From contig DJUJ01000072.1 of NCBI GenBank assembly GCA_002438345.1, positions 12,779 to 19,049 of the forward strand: a DNA stretch of 6,271 nt, in the 5' to 3' direction. A program made the position numbers and the translations under genes. The notes beneath the pieces are model-generated. The model was not told the DNA's origin. It worked only from the letters and a program-made list of their open reading frames with translations, and made no database searches. The stretch is from Paenibacillus sp. UBA6285. Lineage in GTDB: Bacteria; Bacillota; Bacilli; Paenibacillales; Paenibacillaceae. Shown here piece by piece: positions 6,218 through 6,271 of the stretch. How positions within the stretch are numbered: position 1 is the stretch's first letter; each line of letters begins with the position of its first letter.

Positions 6218-6260
6218 AAAGTTGATTCCTCCACTGATATGTAATTACAAACTCAACTTT
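6218..6260. repeat. 8-bp inverted repeat around the hsdM-remnant ribosome binding site
   Basis: AAAGTTGA (6218-6225) and TCAACTTT (6253-6260) are perfect reverse complements 27 nt apart. The loop contains the minus-strand GGAGG at about 6232-6228, the only Shine-Dalgarno-like site before the ATG at 6213, and the small palindrome GTAATTAC (6241-6248). It could be a leader hairpin or an operator, or chance in AT-rich DNA. Confidence 0.3.
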
Positions 6261-6271
6261 CGCAGCTCAAA

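Noticed and set aside
1..6271. CRISPR array, tRNA or rRNA
   Set aside because: No regularly spaced repeats and no tRNA- or rRNA-like sequence were seen on either strand.

Overview
The window looks like part of a low-to-mid GC Firmicute chromosome, most like Paenibacillus or a relative. The evidence is strong AGGAGG-type ribosome binding sites, a lipoprotein-anchored solute-binding protein, T-tailed hairpin terminators and the flavour of the proteins. This is inference from style; no marker gene is present. All supportable genes lie on the minus strand, so the text below runs from right to left, in the direction of transcription.

Left half (about 1-3300): an intact three-gene ABC importer operon. 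A lipoprotein substrate-binding protein (2111-3133) is followed by an ATPase (988-2088) and a permease (991 to beyond the left edge). Spacing is tight: 22 nt between the first two genes and a 4-base ATGA overlap between the last two. By family this is the Fe(III)/AfuABC type, but the binding protein has no Tyr-Tyr iron pair, so sugar phosphates or other anions are possible substrates. Upstream of the operon is a compact regulatory region: a promoter with a weak -35, two 13-bp direct repeats 20 bp apart abutting that -35, and a 7-3-7 palindrome over the -10 and start site.

Right half (about 3300-6271): a decaying accessory, defence-like segment. From right to left it holds a remnant of the N-terminal part of a type I methyltransferase (hsdM), an intact GIY-YIG nuclease-fold protein with a DUF4357-like C-terminus, a strong hairpin terminator, a broken Mrr-like restriction endonuclease, and a type II toxin-antitoxin pair. 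In that pair the antitoxin and its promoter look intact, but the RelE/ParE-like toxin is cut by an amber codon. A T-tailed terminator follows the toxin. About 390 bp of unrecognised, frameshifted coding-like sequence then ends at another hairpin.

Read together, an intact and probably activator-controlled transporter sits next to the eroded end of a restriction/toxin island. In that island the GIY-YIG gene and the antitoxin remain open while their likely partners have been lost. I see no clear new system. The most useful leads are the operon control region, the unsettled transporter substrate, and the selectively retained GIY-YIG gene and antitoxin.
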